The notes below the pieces were generated by a model. The model was not told the DNA's origin. It made no database searches and was given only the letters and a program-made list of their open reading frames with translations. Made by a program: the position numbers and the translations under genes. Shown here in pieces: positions 1-13,100 of a stretch of DNA of 64,000 nucleotides. The stretch is taken from positions 18,662,001-18,726,000 of the forward strand of contig NC_088316.1 in assembly GCF_910592395.1 (NCBI RefSeq), read 5' to 3'. Position 1 is the first letter of the stretch. The number at the start of each line of letters is the position of its first letter. Source of the DNA: Lineus longissimus. Lineage: Eukaryota > Nemertea > Pilidiophora > Heteronemertea > Lineidae.

Positions 1-800
1 GCCAAACGTTAAAAGTGAAAATATGTAATATCTCCCTTAATAGTAGTCGGGAAATTTTGAAAAAAATATGGTAGGTACTTCTAGCAAAGGTGCATCATAT
101 ATCCTCCGGGTTTTTGATTTGACCTTCTTTTCAAGGTCACAGAGGTCAAATGGTGTAAATTGGCCGTTAGGATGTAACAATGGCACGTTTCTAAACTGCA
201 ATGACTATTGATACCAAATTTGTTACACATTTACCCCTTAGTCAGGTGATCTCAGGGACTGAAGTTTGGTCCAATATGATTCACCACTTGACCACCAGGG
301 GGCAAAATCCAAAAACCTTAAAAATGTGATTATTCCTTAACTTCTTGCCCGATTGCCACCAATTTGATATCATGGGTACATCTAACCACCATACAGTATA
401 TGTCACACAGGTTTTTAATTTGACCTTCTTGTCAAGGTCACAGAGGTCAAATGGCGTAAATTCGCCGTCAGGCCGTAACTATGGCACGTTTCTTAACTGC
501 AATGACTATTGATCACAAATTAAGTACACATGTACCCCTTGGTCAGGTGATCTCAGGTATCGAAGTTTGGTGCAATCTGATTTGCCGTTTGGCCTCCAGG
601 GAGGAGGCCAAATCCTAAATTCTTCAAAATGCCATTATTCCTAGTAATGACTTGCCCGATTGGCACCAATTTTATATCATAGGTACATCTAATTCTAACA
701 ACCATTCAATGTGTCACCCGGGTCTTCTTTGATTTTACCTACTTTTCAAGGTCACAGAGGTCGAATGTACTGTAAATTGGCCATTTTGGGGAAATTGTAA
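1..800. repeat. Diverged tandem repeat, period about 300 bp, roughly 2.6 copies
   Basis: Three successive copies of one block can be lined up on the phrase caaggtcacagaggtc, which begins near 133, 434 and 748, giving steps of 301 and 314 bases. Long flanking stretches also recur, for example around 181-260 against 482-560 (a block beginning tggcacgttt and ending gtcaggtgatctcagg). Copies differ at many positions, so the array is old. No open frame runs through it. It could be part of a dispersed repeat family or an element cut by the left window edge. Confidence 0.75.
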
Positions 801-2524
801 TTGCTTGGACCTACATCAAACCTAACACTACATGACACAATACCATGCTCTTTATCCATCTTTCCTCCACATGAGGTGAGCACAATGGCCCTGGCCATTT
901 CATTTCTTACAGTTGATGTTACTTGCAAAAGCTGGTTCACAGTGGGCGAAATATTTCAAGTCCCGGATGGTACTGTTCACTGGTGGTGTATTTGGTGGAC
1001 TATTTGTATCCTTTATGATTATGTAAAGACATGCAGACATTCTACCTATTGCCAGGTACATGTACATGTACATTTGTGACATGGTGTCAGTGTTTTATTT
1101 GCTGGACTAATCACTAGCATCTCATCATTCAATGTATTTTCCTTGACTCAAAATTTCAGACATATGTATTATTTTGGACGTATCCTTTCAGATAAGCCTC
1201 AAACTAGTATTTAGCTGGTAGTAAGTATTTTTCATTCTTGATGGTAGGTATCAACTGTAAGGGAGGAGGAGGTGATTCTTGCCGACACAGTATCATAAGA
1301 CAAACAAGCTAAAGGCTTTGCTCACAAGAAGGTGGTTGATTTCAGGTCTGTGATCTACTCCCAATGAAATGGCTCAACATATACAATTCGCATCAGCTTT
1401 TGTGTTTGAATTTTTCTGGTACAGCCAAGTAGCTTATCTAGCGTGCCTAACATTCTGTAGTATCATCTTTTCAATATTCCTTGACCCTTTCCACAGCTTT
1501 CTCTATGGTATGGTGCACGTTTACTGATGTTTGCAGCCTTGTGTTCAAGCCTGGGTCAACACCAGGTCCTCGGATCCTTGTGTTCAAGCATAGGCCTCTA
1601 CCCACAACAGGCCTCAGGTCAAGAAGTCAGTCAGAGCAGATATTGCCTCAAAAAGAACGCTTATGGATGTATTTATTTCTGTTTTGTAAACAAAATTTAT
1701 TGTAATGTTGGTTCTTGTAATAAAACGGATTTGTATGAAAAAATGTTTGGCTTGTTTATTTCAACCAGTGTACATGTATAATGCATACTCTGAGCAAGAC
1801 GTCACCCATCAGCTTGGTTGTGACTATGTCTTTGATGGATAGTGTAGATTGTGTCGCTGTCTCTATTCACCACTGAATGCCTGGTTGTGACTTTGGGAGA
1901 AGGTAATTTTATACCACTAGACAATTGATCTTATATTGAGAGCGGACCTTCTCCAAATAGGTCCTACCTGGGTTTGAGACGGTGTATGAAATTTTTCCAG
2001 TGGGGCATTTCCTACCTCTACATGTACACCAGTCCTTGGTTGGTCTCTGCTTATGTAGAACATCTTGTGATATCTGGTCAAATCAAGTCAATGATGAAGC
2101 ATAATACAGTTTAAAGAGTCCTCTCAATAGTTGTGACTGTCTTCGGAGTGGTTGTGACAAACGGAGACGCTAGAGTGGTTGCCCCGACAATGAGGCGAAA
2201 CACTCCAAAACGTTCCACCATTGTGTGGTGGTCTGTGTTTCTCTTCTTGCTCAAGCGATCAACAACGGAGACGTTACAACGCAGGTCAAGATCAAACCTG
2301 AAAGTAAAAACAAACAAAAACGAATATAACCCACAGTGGTATATATGAGAATAGGCCGAAGTACTGACCTAATGTCATATAACAGGACTTCGAATATGAA
2401 GTACACTTCGTAAATAAAGACATGAATAAACTATAAACGAATGACATAACAGAGTAGGCCGACGCTATTAAACATTCCTCTATCAACGCATAATTCTAGT
2501 CCCGATATTGCAGTGAACAACATA
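801..2524. other. Gene-poor stretch left of the Hsp70-like gene
   Basis: I find no convincing coding exon here. The part up to about 1790 may be the 3' untranslated end of a plus-strand gene lying off the left edge, because an AATAAA signal sits near its end. The part from about 2100 to 2524 should hold the Hsp70-like promoter: a TATATA-like string lies near 2338-2345, but I could not find a clean heat-shock element (alternating nGAAn/nTTCn units in register). Confidence 0.4.
1719..1724 (+). terminator. Possible polyadenylation signal AATAAA
   Basis: A perfect AATAAA is followed within 35 bases by a T/G-rich stretch. It may end a gene whose body lies left of the window. There is no coding evidence next to it, so this is weak. 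Confidence 0.25.
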
Positions 2525-5500
2525 ATGACGGCGAAAGTTCCAGCCGTGGGTATTGATCTCGGGACCACCTATTCCTGTGTGGGGGTCTTCCAGTCCGGCC
2601 AAGTCGTGATCATTGCCAACGAACAGGGCAACAGGACCACACCCAGCTATGTGGCCTTCAGTGGCCATGAGTGTCTTATCGGCGACGCCGCCAAGAACCA
2701 TACTGCCAAGGACCCGTCAAACACAATCTTCGGTAAGTGGCCTTATCTTGTTACTAGGCTGGTTTGCAATCCGAAGAGCTACGAACAACCAAGTATGAAG
2801 AAGAGCATATATGTCAGTATCATATCGTCGGTGGGTACGGATTGCGAAACCTGACATTACATCCAGGTCGCCTCCCATCGGTAGTTAGACTAGTGACAAG
2901 AGAAATAGAGGGTATATCTCATCCAGTATGTTAGTCTTGCTAGACTAATCGGCAAGTGGTGTACTTTGGGGGACATTTGGCTAGTTCAGTTTACTCCTAC
3001 TAGGCGGTGGAGAATATTTTGGAGGTGCATGCCCCGGCACATGCTCTTCAGCAGCGCCCAAATGAGCACTGGGCTTGTTCGATTACCAGATGATGGCGGT
3101 GGCGCTGAGTTGGCCGAACTGATTCGAGTCCCCGGGTTCGTGTCCTAGTCATCAGTACGGGTACCTGGAATGTCTCAACTTAAATGATGATAACTTTGTT
3201 TCTTCCTCAGATGCCAAACGCCTCATTGGTAGAAACTTCACTGACGACATTGTCCAGAACGACATGAAACGTTGGCCCTTTGATGTCGTGAACGATGGCG
3301 GCCGGCCCAAGGTAAAGGTGCTTTACAAGGGCGAAACGAAGACATTCTTCCCTGAGGAGATCTCCAGTATGGTCCTTACAAAGATGAAGGAAACAGCCGA
3401 AGCTTACCTCGGAATGGTATGTCATTATGTCCTCTTTGTCTGTTTTCTTTCTGATAGAACACGCACACTGCTTTAATGCGGTTCGACGCTTGGTTGTGAC
3501 AATGTCCTAGTCGGCTCTCGGGACGCTCACAGAAAAGAACAAGTAGGCGTTTCTCCATCTCGCATGTGTTGTATCAAGAAAAGAACAACGATGTCGTCAT
3601 TGTGCAATGCATGCATCCTTATTTAGCTGTTTCTTTCCTCTCAGGGTTTTCATTCCGTGTTCCTCTTCCCTTTTTCAGAAAGTCAAAGATGCGGTAGTGA
3701 CCGTCCCTTTCTCTTTCAACGATTCTCAGAGACAGGCCACAAAGGATGCTGCTCTCACCGCCGGCATGAACGTCTTGAGAATCATTGATGAGGCCACTGC
3801 CGCTGCCATTGCCTATGGTTTAGGCAAAAAGGTAGGTCGAGGCACAGTCTGCGACAGAGTTTTAAATAAAACACCAAACAAAGATGTAACTGTTAATGAT
3901 TTGTCGTCTGGAATGGCCTGAAATCGCATCACAGTGCAACTACCTGGCCGTCTGAGACAGAAACATGGATTCATATTAGCGGACAGCGCAATTTCTTTCC
4001 ATTCAAACGTCAACTAAATAGTCACATGCTGTTATTTCAACAGCTTGTTTGCATATGTTGATGCCGCCCCAGTGGTTTGTTGGAGCAGAATCTTCAACGA
4101 ATTTTTCATCAGAATTTTGAGAAAGTACGATTTAGGCGGAGTCATGACAGGCTGATCAGTAAGTCTTCTATAATTGACGACCAGCATTTCTACATTTCAG
4201 TCCAGTGTTGAGACGAACGTGTTAATATTCGACGTGGGAGGCGGGACCTTCGATGTGTCCATCCTGATCATTAAAGATGGCGTCTTCGAGGTTAAATCTA
4301 GCACCGGCGACACTCATTTGGGCGGGGAGGACTTCGACAACGTCATAATGGACTTTTTTGTAAGGGAATTCAAGAAAAAGCATAGAAGGGATCTCACAAC
4401 TGACAAGAGAGCTCTGCGACGACTCCGTAATGCGTCTGAGCGGGCAAAGAGGACACTGTCATCCAGTCAAAAGACCTTCGTTGAGATTGATGCCCTGTTC
4501 GAGGGGATTGACTTCAATTCCGTCATGACGAGGGCAAGGCAAGTCCGGGGCCCGGTTGTTCAAAACGATTCGAGCCAATAACGCTGGCGCCCGGCGCTGG
4601 CGTTAACTTACTTGTACTTGGCGTTAACATGAACGCTGTGTTGTCTTGTTTGGTACAACCAGGCTCACGGTCACTAATAGCGTAGGTTTAACTTGGTGCC
4701 ATCGTGGATCTAGTGCTATAGATCCGTAGTGCTATAGATCCGTAGTGCTATAGATCCGTAGTGCTAGATCCGTAGTGCTATAGATCCGTAGTGCTATAGA
4801 TCCGTAGTGCTATAGATCCGTAGTGCTATAGATCCGTAGTGCTATAGATCCGTAGTGCTATAGATCCGTAGTGCTATAGATCCGTAGTGCTATAGATCCG
4901 TAGTGCTATAGATCCGTAGTGCTATAGATCCGTAGTGCTATAGATCCGTAGTGCTATAGATCCGTAGTGCTATAGATCCGTAGTGCTATAGATCCGTAGT
5001 GCTATAGATCCGTAGTGCTATAGATCCGTAGTGCTATAGATCCGTAGTGCTATAGATCCGTAGTGCTATAGATCCGTAGTGCTATAGATCCGTAGTGCTA
5101 TAGATCCGTAGTGCTATAGATCCGTAGTGCTATAGATCCGTAGTGCTATAGATCCGTAGTGCTATAGATCCGTAGTGCTATAGATCCGTAGTGCTATAGA
5201 TCCGTAGTGCTATAGATCCGTAGTGCTATAGATCCGTAGTGCTATAGATCCGTAGTGCTATAGATCCGTAGTGCTATAGATCCGTAGTGCTATAGATCCG
5301 TAGTGCTATAGATCCGTAGTGCTATCTTGATAGATCGGGTGGCCCAATGAAAACTACTTTAATTTTTTCATGATTTCTTTAGATTCGAAGACCTGAATAT
5401 GGAATTCTTCCGTGTCATGTTAAAGCAGGTAGAGAACGCTCTTCTTGACGCCAAGATGGAGAGGGCGGATATTGATGAAATCGTACTGGTTGGCGGCTCC

Positions 5501-5989
5501 ACAAGGATACCCAAGATCCAGGAACTCCTCAAGGACTTCTTTAATGAGAAGGAACTAAAGATGCCGATTAACCCCGATGAAGCAGTGGCGTATGGGGCAG
5601 GTAGGTTGACCCCTAAGGACTAGAATTAGATTGAGAAACGTCCAAGTGAGGCTGCACTGAAGACATGATATGATACAAATGTAGCATCATTCGAAAGTGC
5701 TCGTAGAGAGCTTTCTAAAGAATGGTCATGTTAAAAGGTTACGTTGAGCAAAGTTTCCAAAGTTCCCAAAGGATGGTCATGTAGAAGATCCGTTTTTTAG
5801 CAAGAACATGCCTTTTCAAATTGTTTTGAGATACTTACAGGGAATGAAGCTTAGCCCGTACCACTGTTTTGAAAGACAGACTGAACGTTGATATTCCTAA
5901 AGGGCTACATTGGTAGTTTTTTTACTGACTATAGGTAAATTTCTCTATCAACAGCCATCCAAGCCGCCATCCTTACCAGAGACCAGTGA
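2525..5989 (+). CDS. Hsp70-like protein reduced to its ATPase domain (six exons, 385 aa)
   Basis: Exons: 2525-2732, 3211-3416, 3679-3831, 4201-4538, 5383-5600, 5955-5989; the phases join and give 385 residues. The Hsp70 nucleotide-binding domain is complete: GIDLGTTYS near residue 9, DAKRLIG near 70, [12 protein letters not shown] near 174, [10 protein letters not shown] near 200, and the [11 protein letters not shown] signature in exon 5. Residues matching the ATPase K71, E175 and D199 of human HSPA8 are all present, one position later. The start is the ATG giving [11 protein letters not shown]; an upstream in-frame GTG is not needed. Intron 4 (4539-5382) begins with GC inside AG|GCAAGT, a classic GC-AG donor, and restores the family sequence TRARFEDLN. 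The frame stops after AAILTRDQ, exactly before the interdomain linker, so the peptide-binding domain and C-terminal EEVD are absent (Hsp70 is usually about 640 aa). It is either an ATPase-only paralogue or a recently broken gene. Confidence 0.85.
3085..3150 (+). repeat. tRNA-derived SINE-like remnant in Hsp70-like intron 1
   Basis: The stretch has a tRNA A-box-like string (tggcgctgagttgg) followed about 35 bases later by a B-box-like gggttcgtgtcc. The two boxes have roughly tRNA spacing, but the piece does not fold into a convincing cloverleaf. A short tRNA-derived SINE head is the simplest reading. Confidence 0.25.
4707..5325. repeat. 16-bp minisatellite, about 39 nearly identical copies
   Basis: The unit tagatccgtagtgcta repeats head to tail for about 620 bases. 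The only internal irregularities I see are a first copy lacking ccg and one 14-base copy near 4751. It fills most of the 844-base GC-AG intron 4 of the Hsp70-like gene. Such uniformity implies recent expansion or ongoing homogenisation, and the true copy number may differ from this assembly. Confidence 0.97.
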
Positions 5990-7132
5990 CCAAGCCGTTC
6001 AAGTCTTCTAGCTGTTGGAGTGGAGTCGTCTACTCCCCCAAGGCTCTATATAGGAGTATGGACGTTTGGCCAATTGTTCTAAATGTGAAGGGTAGCTAAG
6101 CCATTTGTGGCAGTTTAATCAGCTTATATAATACATTTCGCAGGAACGGACCTGCAATTTTGTGTTCGACCTCACGATCGTTGGAACAAGACCTACGTGT
6201 AGGAATTCTTCATGTTTTTAATACACTGATTATGCTATCTATCTCACTTTTTCTAATGTAATGTGTCCCGTATGGTTACACAAGGCTAATATCACGTACT
6301 GTCTGCATGTGTAAGGTTTTATCTGCCTTGTGTGATCAAAGAAGCGAACTTAAAATCTAACTGGATATAGTCACCAGATGTAGTAGAACGCAAAATACGC
6401 CTGCTCTAACAGGGCATGGCTTAAACAGAGTGTTTACTTTGGTTGTTGATGTTTAATGATAAACTACAGCGACATATTTTACAAGTGAGGCCCATGGGTT
6501 CCTATTTACAAATAAATGACATAGAAGTACTCCTGACGATTAGTATATAATTTACATCTCAGTGCGTTTAGAATGCTAGAAATGATTTACCATAAACACT
6601 TATCCATGTATAGTATTATTATGAACGAAGTATCCAGTACACTCACACAATACCAGTATAACTGTTAATGATACATTAAGATTTAGATAAAAACAATGAA
6701 TGACATATCGTGAGGGCAGAATACCTTCAGCGAACTTAGCATGGCATATCTTAATGTTCACAACCACAGGAGCGTTCGTTCAACATTGCATGTCCACAAC
6801 GAGGGGAGGGCACGCCCAGCTATATCCTTATCCGTCAACAACGAGGGAGAGGACGTCCAGCATGATGGCACATGCCAAACGTCTGTCTGGGACTAAGCGC
6901 GAACATTGCAAGACTACAATTACGGCAGCGCTCGCCCTGGTGCTCACCGAATATTAAAACGTGTCCCGATTGAATTTGAGGCACGTACATCAGTGTACGT
7001 TCAACATCTACACTCCACAGCCATAAGGCGAGTGAACCCCTGACATGGGTGTGCGAGGGACTAAGGAAAATGGACCTGCCTGACGACGCCTTTTTAATTG
7101 AAATAATAACAGATCTGTCGCCACAGAGACTT
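5990..7132. other. Intergenic region between convergent Hsp70-like and beta-lactamase-like genes
   Basis: No coding exon is apparent. Bases 5990-6030, just after the Hsp70-like stop, still resemble the Hsp70 linker when read one base out of frame. AATAAA at 6511-6516 could end the Hsp70-like transcript. On the minus strand ATTAAA (plus strand 7093-7098) lies 35 bases beyond the beta-lactamase-like stop and could be its polyadenylation signal. Confidence 0.4.
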
Positions 7133-10100
7133 TCAGACAACAGACGGACAAGTTATTAGGCACACGACCAATACGATGAGGAGATTGAGAAAATATGACG
7201 ATTTGAAAGTCGGAGAAGAAGAACTAGGTATACAGTAACCTTTATAATTAGGTATAGGCGCATCCGATAATTTTAAACCCCTTTTGAAAGGTACGGAAAA
7301 CTTGGGGTCCATCTTGGTGTACAATGTATCGATGGTCCCTTGAATATTTGACGAATTGAATATAATTTTCTGAGAGGGAGATTTCATATCCGACGATTGG
7401 AGGTACCAAAGGTCTCCTGTCCACGTGAGGTTAAACTCATCCGGGGCAATGGGAACGAGGTCCGCTTCCCCCAGCATCCCGAGTTTCATCTGAAGTATCC
7501 CCGAAGTATCATTTTTAGAAATAGTTATGTTCCCAAATGCAAGATGGCCATAAACCCCCACAAACTCGCCGAGAGGTCGACTGGAGTCATTTTTATATAC
7601 AAGATTCTCTGTTTTTTCCTGATTACCATTTTTCTTTGGTTGATCTCCATCATATGGGTCACCATCTATATCCGGGTATTTACATCCAGCGGTTTGGTTC
7701 AGCCATCTTGGTAACCCCAGTAACACGTCACTGACGAAATACATGATGGCCTCTAGTCCTTTAGCTGATTGTGAGGTTGGTCCGTTATAATTTGCATAGA
7801 CGCCTATGTTGAATTCAGGATACATCCATATATGAGACGCATATGTTGATATTCCGCCTGAGTGCCAAACCTTTTTGTACCCTGAAAATAAAGATCAGAA
7901 AATGAGAAAGAAAGCAAACTGCATAGCCAAGTGGTGTTCCCCTGCATGATTTGTCAAAGGCTTTTTCAAACAGACTTTGGTGGTGCTCTGAAGAACTACA
8001 ACCTTTATCATGCACCCGGGCTTGCGTGGAAGAGACAATCGCGCGAAATGACCCCAAGGAAAGAGGTTGGAATATCTTGATTTCTAGTATATCAATGACA
8101 TCGTGTGCCTACCTCTGTAAATTGCTGACAACCATGCCATGTCGTAAGATAAGCTGACATCGGAGACAGGGAAGTTGGGAAGTGTCTTATCACGGTGTAT
8201 GGCGGGCTCGGGCATCTGTCCCGTGTACGTCTCCCCCAATAGCCTCATATCAGCAAGGGTCTGGTTGTGGATGCTCTTGCCCTCCATCAGGTGGAACCGC
8301 AGCCATTTCGCCATGTCTTCACAGGTCGCAGCGATTGATCCGGCTGGACCCAGCGGATGGACAACTCTAAAACAAAAGCAAAGATAAGTACTGAATAGTG
8401 CACCCTCCTTCTTCGTGTTTAGTCCTTCCGGTAATCGGAAAATTCATTACCAAGCACCTTTTCTCACAGCCTCTCCTTCATTAAGACTCTGTCCAGGCCA
8501 AATGATGGGATCTAGGAGTAGATTGCAAGAACTTTAAGGGTGAGATTCCCATCGGCGTGTGGAAACGTCCTTGAGTCAATCCCATCCCCAACGCCAAAAT
8601 CCCATGAGCTAAAATTAGCCAATGGGCAGACAGCTCTATAACTCACCGGGTTGTTTTGGTGCTGACTCGTCTGAGGGTTCCATTCACTGTGACATACGGC
8701 ATGGCAAACCTCGTCAATTCCTCTCCTTGGTCCACGAAGAAAGCAGTGTCCATCCCTAGTGGCTTGAAGATCCTCTCGCGGACAAGATCCTCCCATGTTT
8801 TGCCATTACCATCGAGTTTCTCCGCTACGTACCCCGCTAAGCCGTACATGTAGTTATTGTACTGGAATTTGGTACGGAATTCGTACTTCGGCTCCATGAA
8901 TCTGAGACGCCTGTAATAGTGAATTAAAGATCGGGACAAACCAAAAACTGCACTATGCACTCTTCTTTTGATAATCGAATGTCTATTCGCCAATTTTAGA
9001 AAGCAAATGGACAAATTGCTGTTTTAGGCATTTTCTGGGCTAAAATTCGAACTCATTGGATTCTTGGGGAGGGTCTCTCGGAAAAAAGAAAGGGGCCTCA
9101 TGCCCCTCACTCCAAAAAATCCGCCACTGCTTCGTAAATTTCAAGCTATTTCACTTCGTGCCTTTCCTAACCTACCAGTGGCCTATGTATACCAAGCCCT
9201 GGGCCTAATACCAGAAGCACACCCATCAAAGCAACGGGCTAAGTCGATTTCAACGATCGCGATGGAAGTAGAACAAATTGGTGTTCGGATGAAACGCGTT
9301 TGATCTCACCATGATAATTAGACTCTCTATTCATCTCACACAATGGCTGGCCTTCGCTGAATTGGGCAATTTAAAGTTGAAATTGGGAAACCACGGAGAA
9401 GATGCTTTTGATCGAAGTATACATTAAAACTCACTTTGCAGCTGATTACACTCACATGACAGGTAACAGCGACCGGGCAGAGTGCCGTACTTGGCATGCT
9501 TTGTTTCCAAGAAGAATTGGTGTGCGCTTTGTTGATACGAAAGTTTTATCGTATCATAATGACGTCATTGGACACTGTTTAAGGACTTGATACTAAACTG
9601 TCGATATGCAAAGCGTTATCACCCATTCTGATGCAGATTGAACTTACTTCCACTAAGCCATGGCCAAGTTTTGGTCCACTTACCCAATAATGTCTTCCCT
9701 GGTGACGTCTTGAGGGAAGCCCGTCAGGAGTGGTGTGAAGTAGGCTGGTACCCCCAGCTTGTGCGCCAGAAGGTCACGGATGTTGGCCTCCCCCGTCCGA
9801 AGATCGTCGCTAAGGTGAAAACTGCCCCCGAGAATGTCTCTTATTCGCGTGTCCCACCCCATTCTATAAAATGAAAAGAAGATTGAAAATGATGACAATG
9901 ACGAGGACGACGACAACAACGACGACGATCATGACGCTGTGACGATGACGATGATGGTGGTGGTGGTGGCGATGACAGTAACGATGATGGTGATGACGCT
10001 GCGGTTGCGGCTTCGGCGACCATTTTCAGGTCATCCCCATGTCCTTAGTTGCCCACGAGAAGTTGCCCCCAAGATATAAATAAGTCGTCTCCCGATGTAA

Positions 10101-13100
10101 TAAATCGATGTACTGTCGTGATATCCGTTGAACCGATATCTTATCCCAGCCACCATTGACTGCGTCAACGAACCAGACGACATTTGATTAAAGCGTAATC
10201 TTGACAATAATTTCACTTCCGGTATTATGACAGATAATTTTCGCGAAACCCGATGTTGCTGATGGGGTTTTAGAAAAACTTTCATTTGAAATAGTAGAGC
10301 CTTTAATATATCTCATCAGTTAGCAGCTTGTCTGGAAGTAAATGTCAATAACCTTGGACAGTTTTCATTCAACCACCAAGCTGCCAAAGGCTACTCTTGC
10401 TTTCTCTCAAAGGTCATTCCATTCATTTGCAAAACGTCACTGTCTATCGAAGTCATTTGAAGGAGATTGCAAAGTAACTGTGAAGGTCAACTTCTAACGA
10501 AGTATTTTGCCACATTTCTGCTCAATGATGAGTACAGAAGTGTCCAACTTGACGAATGCGACAGACGCTCTAATTCCGCTTATATGATAGATTCGTGGCG
10601 AATGTGATTCGTTGAAACAGAGGAGTGCATGCACCAAGTTACAGATACATGTAATTGGTGAACACGTCTTGCTTTTCATTTTCTAGACAATTATTTCATT
10701 AATAACACCCCGGAAATTTAAAAATAATTATATTTACCAACAAATCGTTCTCTAGTGTATTCTTAACCGAGAAACAGTCAGAATCTTAGGCGTATCTTTT
10801 AGCCTAAGGCAGACCTCGTATAGTGTTTTCCAACATTTCTGCACCACACCCTTCGAGCATGCCATATCATCTCATCAATTTATACTTTTTTAGATCGGTG
10901 GTGGGTGGTGAACTCTCGGTCATACCATGGATTCTTGCGGGCAATGCAGTATCCATCAAAGGAGTTCTCACTTTGATTATTCTTTCAAATGTATTATTTA
11001 TAAAAACAGCCCGGGGAGTTATGCGTAGGCCTAGCTAGACGTTTTCATAATCAATGAAACACGAGGTGGAAATAGTCATGAAATGACGTTGTCGCGAACT
11101 AAGTAACATTTAAGGTGAATCGAATCTCAACCTCTTCTGGAGTACCACATGCGCTTTTTCCCTTACTCCAATCAGTGTCATTCGCACAGAGATTTTCTCT
11201 GACATCGCCAACATCGAGTTACATTCATAATTAAGGATGGCATGGGAAAATATTAGAGTCGTTTAAACCCACAAAGAGTTTAGAGTTGAAACCTGAGATG
11301 TCAGATGATAGTTAGCTTGTGATCTTTGTCATCAGGCAGGCGGGTGCTACCAAGCTTGCTTTGTTTGATAGTATTGGACGTTCCACTTCCCCATAATGGC
11401 AATTTCTCGTAAAGGTTGTTTGTATCAAGAAATTGCATTATTTTCCATGATAACATAATCTGTCGGCTGCTAACAGTGGACAATGGGAACGTCGCAGGTG
11501 GTGTCTAATCACTGATGGCTATACACAGAAATGGACTCCATCCCCTCACCATGCAATCATTGCATCCTTTAATTAATAATTATATATCGTCGCAGACCAG
11601 TAGCATCTTTTCGGCTGGTTGAATGCCCTTAGAGACAGTTCGATGCATTCTGCAAAAGTTATGTTATGGATGTGTTTAACGCAGCAGCATGAGCTGTCGA
11701 TGTGACACTTTGGTGTCAACGCTCCCGCAGAATCACCAGCCGCGCCTATATCGCCTCCGAGGTGGTGGGTTCGACTCACGTTTGGAGCAAGTCGTCATTA
11801 GATTGACCTTAGAGTACTTGTTACTCAAGGATTGAGAGGAGATAACTCTGTCTGAAAGACGGGTAGGTTTCATCCGTCTCCTTCAAACGGTCTTGAATCA
11901 GTCTCCATGTAATCACAAAATGACAATTTCAATTTTTACTACTTGACTTATCCGTCCGCACCACCTGGCCCATGATAGGTCGTCCACAGTCTTCCATCGC
12001 CACCCGCACGATATGATTCCTCTTGCACGGACGCTACCTTGCCTGAAATAGGCCAATACGTTTGTACAAGGACGCTGCAAGGACGTCTCCTCATTAATGG
12101 ATCACCTCCAAGTGCCGCAAGGTCTACATGGCCGTCCTCTTACTTAGGGTTCCACAGGTTACTTAGAGAGCCGACCTTGTAATGCTGTTAGGTGGTCTCC
12201 TCAGTGTGTGGCCGAGCCATACCCAATTTCTCTTCAAGCAAAACTTGAATCGGAATCCTGTCTTGCCCAGTCCTGCTATCCTTAGCATCAATATAACAAA
12301 GGAAGACATATGCTACAATCAGAATGGCATTGTCCGATAGTCTCAGATGGAAAATAGTATCTCATATTTGTGCCAATAACAACTGGTACGTTTGTTGTTC
12401 CTTTCAGCATTATCGGCCATCGCCGCTGGTTGCTAATGAGTTGAGTGGTTTGGTATCTGGCTACAATCAATGATAGACCAATATCTGTCTATCTTCATCC
12501 GGAGCAACGTTCATTTGCAAAGAGAGAAACATGTATCATCAATATTCTGGGCTGAGACTTGATCTGAATGCATAAACGCTTTATGCATTATGGTTAAGGA
12601 CACCAGCAAACACCTCTTTCGGTGAGATACTGGTGTATGCTTTCAATCATCCAGGCGTTTATACAACGCCAACAGTCTTCTCATGGGAAGATGCGTGATT
12701 GAACGTGAACAACTTCAGTCCTGAAGAAACCATAGTGGACAATGCTGAGACTCTACACAACCTCCAGTAATGCGAGTCCAACGAACAGTGCTATTCTTTC
12801 GGTGAGAGGGACTGATTTGGAACACGTCCGAGGCGGTAGCGTGATGATATCAAGCCACGGCATCGTCGACAGTCACTGCGTGATTATCATAGTTACTTCG
12901 GCCGGGCACCAAAAGCGGTGCACTCGTAATGGCGTGCTGCATGTAATCGAAGTTGCTAATGATTGAATGACCACAACAACATGTCACTGTGTCCAGATAG
13001 GAGTTGTGGAGTTATGCTAGGTGTCCTAGTTGGACTTTCATTTATTGATAAAAAATCTTCCATTGACCATTTAGATACCAAGGCGTGGCTTTTACAAGAG

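Noticed and set aside
801-1079. Open frame of about 90 codons on the plus strand, overlapped by one on the minus strand
   Set aside because: It starts from a non-ATG codon, has no recognisable motif, and lies partly in repeat DNA.
2340-2520. Heat-shock element before the Hsp70-like gene
   Set aside because: GAA and TTC triplets occur but not in the alternating five-base register; calling one would be forced.
4707-5325. Regular 16-bp array could look like a CRISPR array
   Set aside because: There are no spacers; units are directly abutting and the locus is an animal intron.
9841-10023. Serine-rich minus-strand frame in front of exon 2 of the beta-lactamase-like gene
   Set aside because: It is a product of the trinucleotide repeat and sits upstream of the splice acceptor.
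11745-11785. gggttcgactcac B-box-like string
   Set aside because: No A-box or tRNA fold around it.
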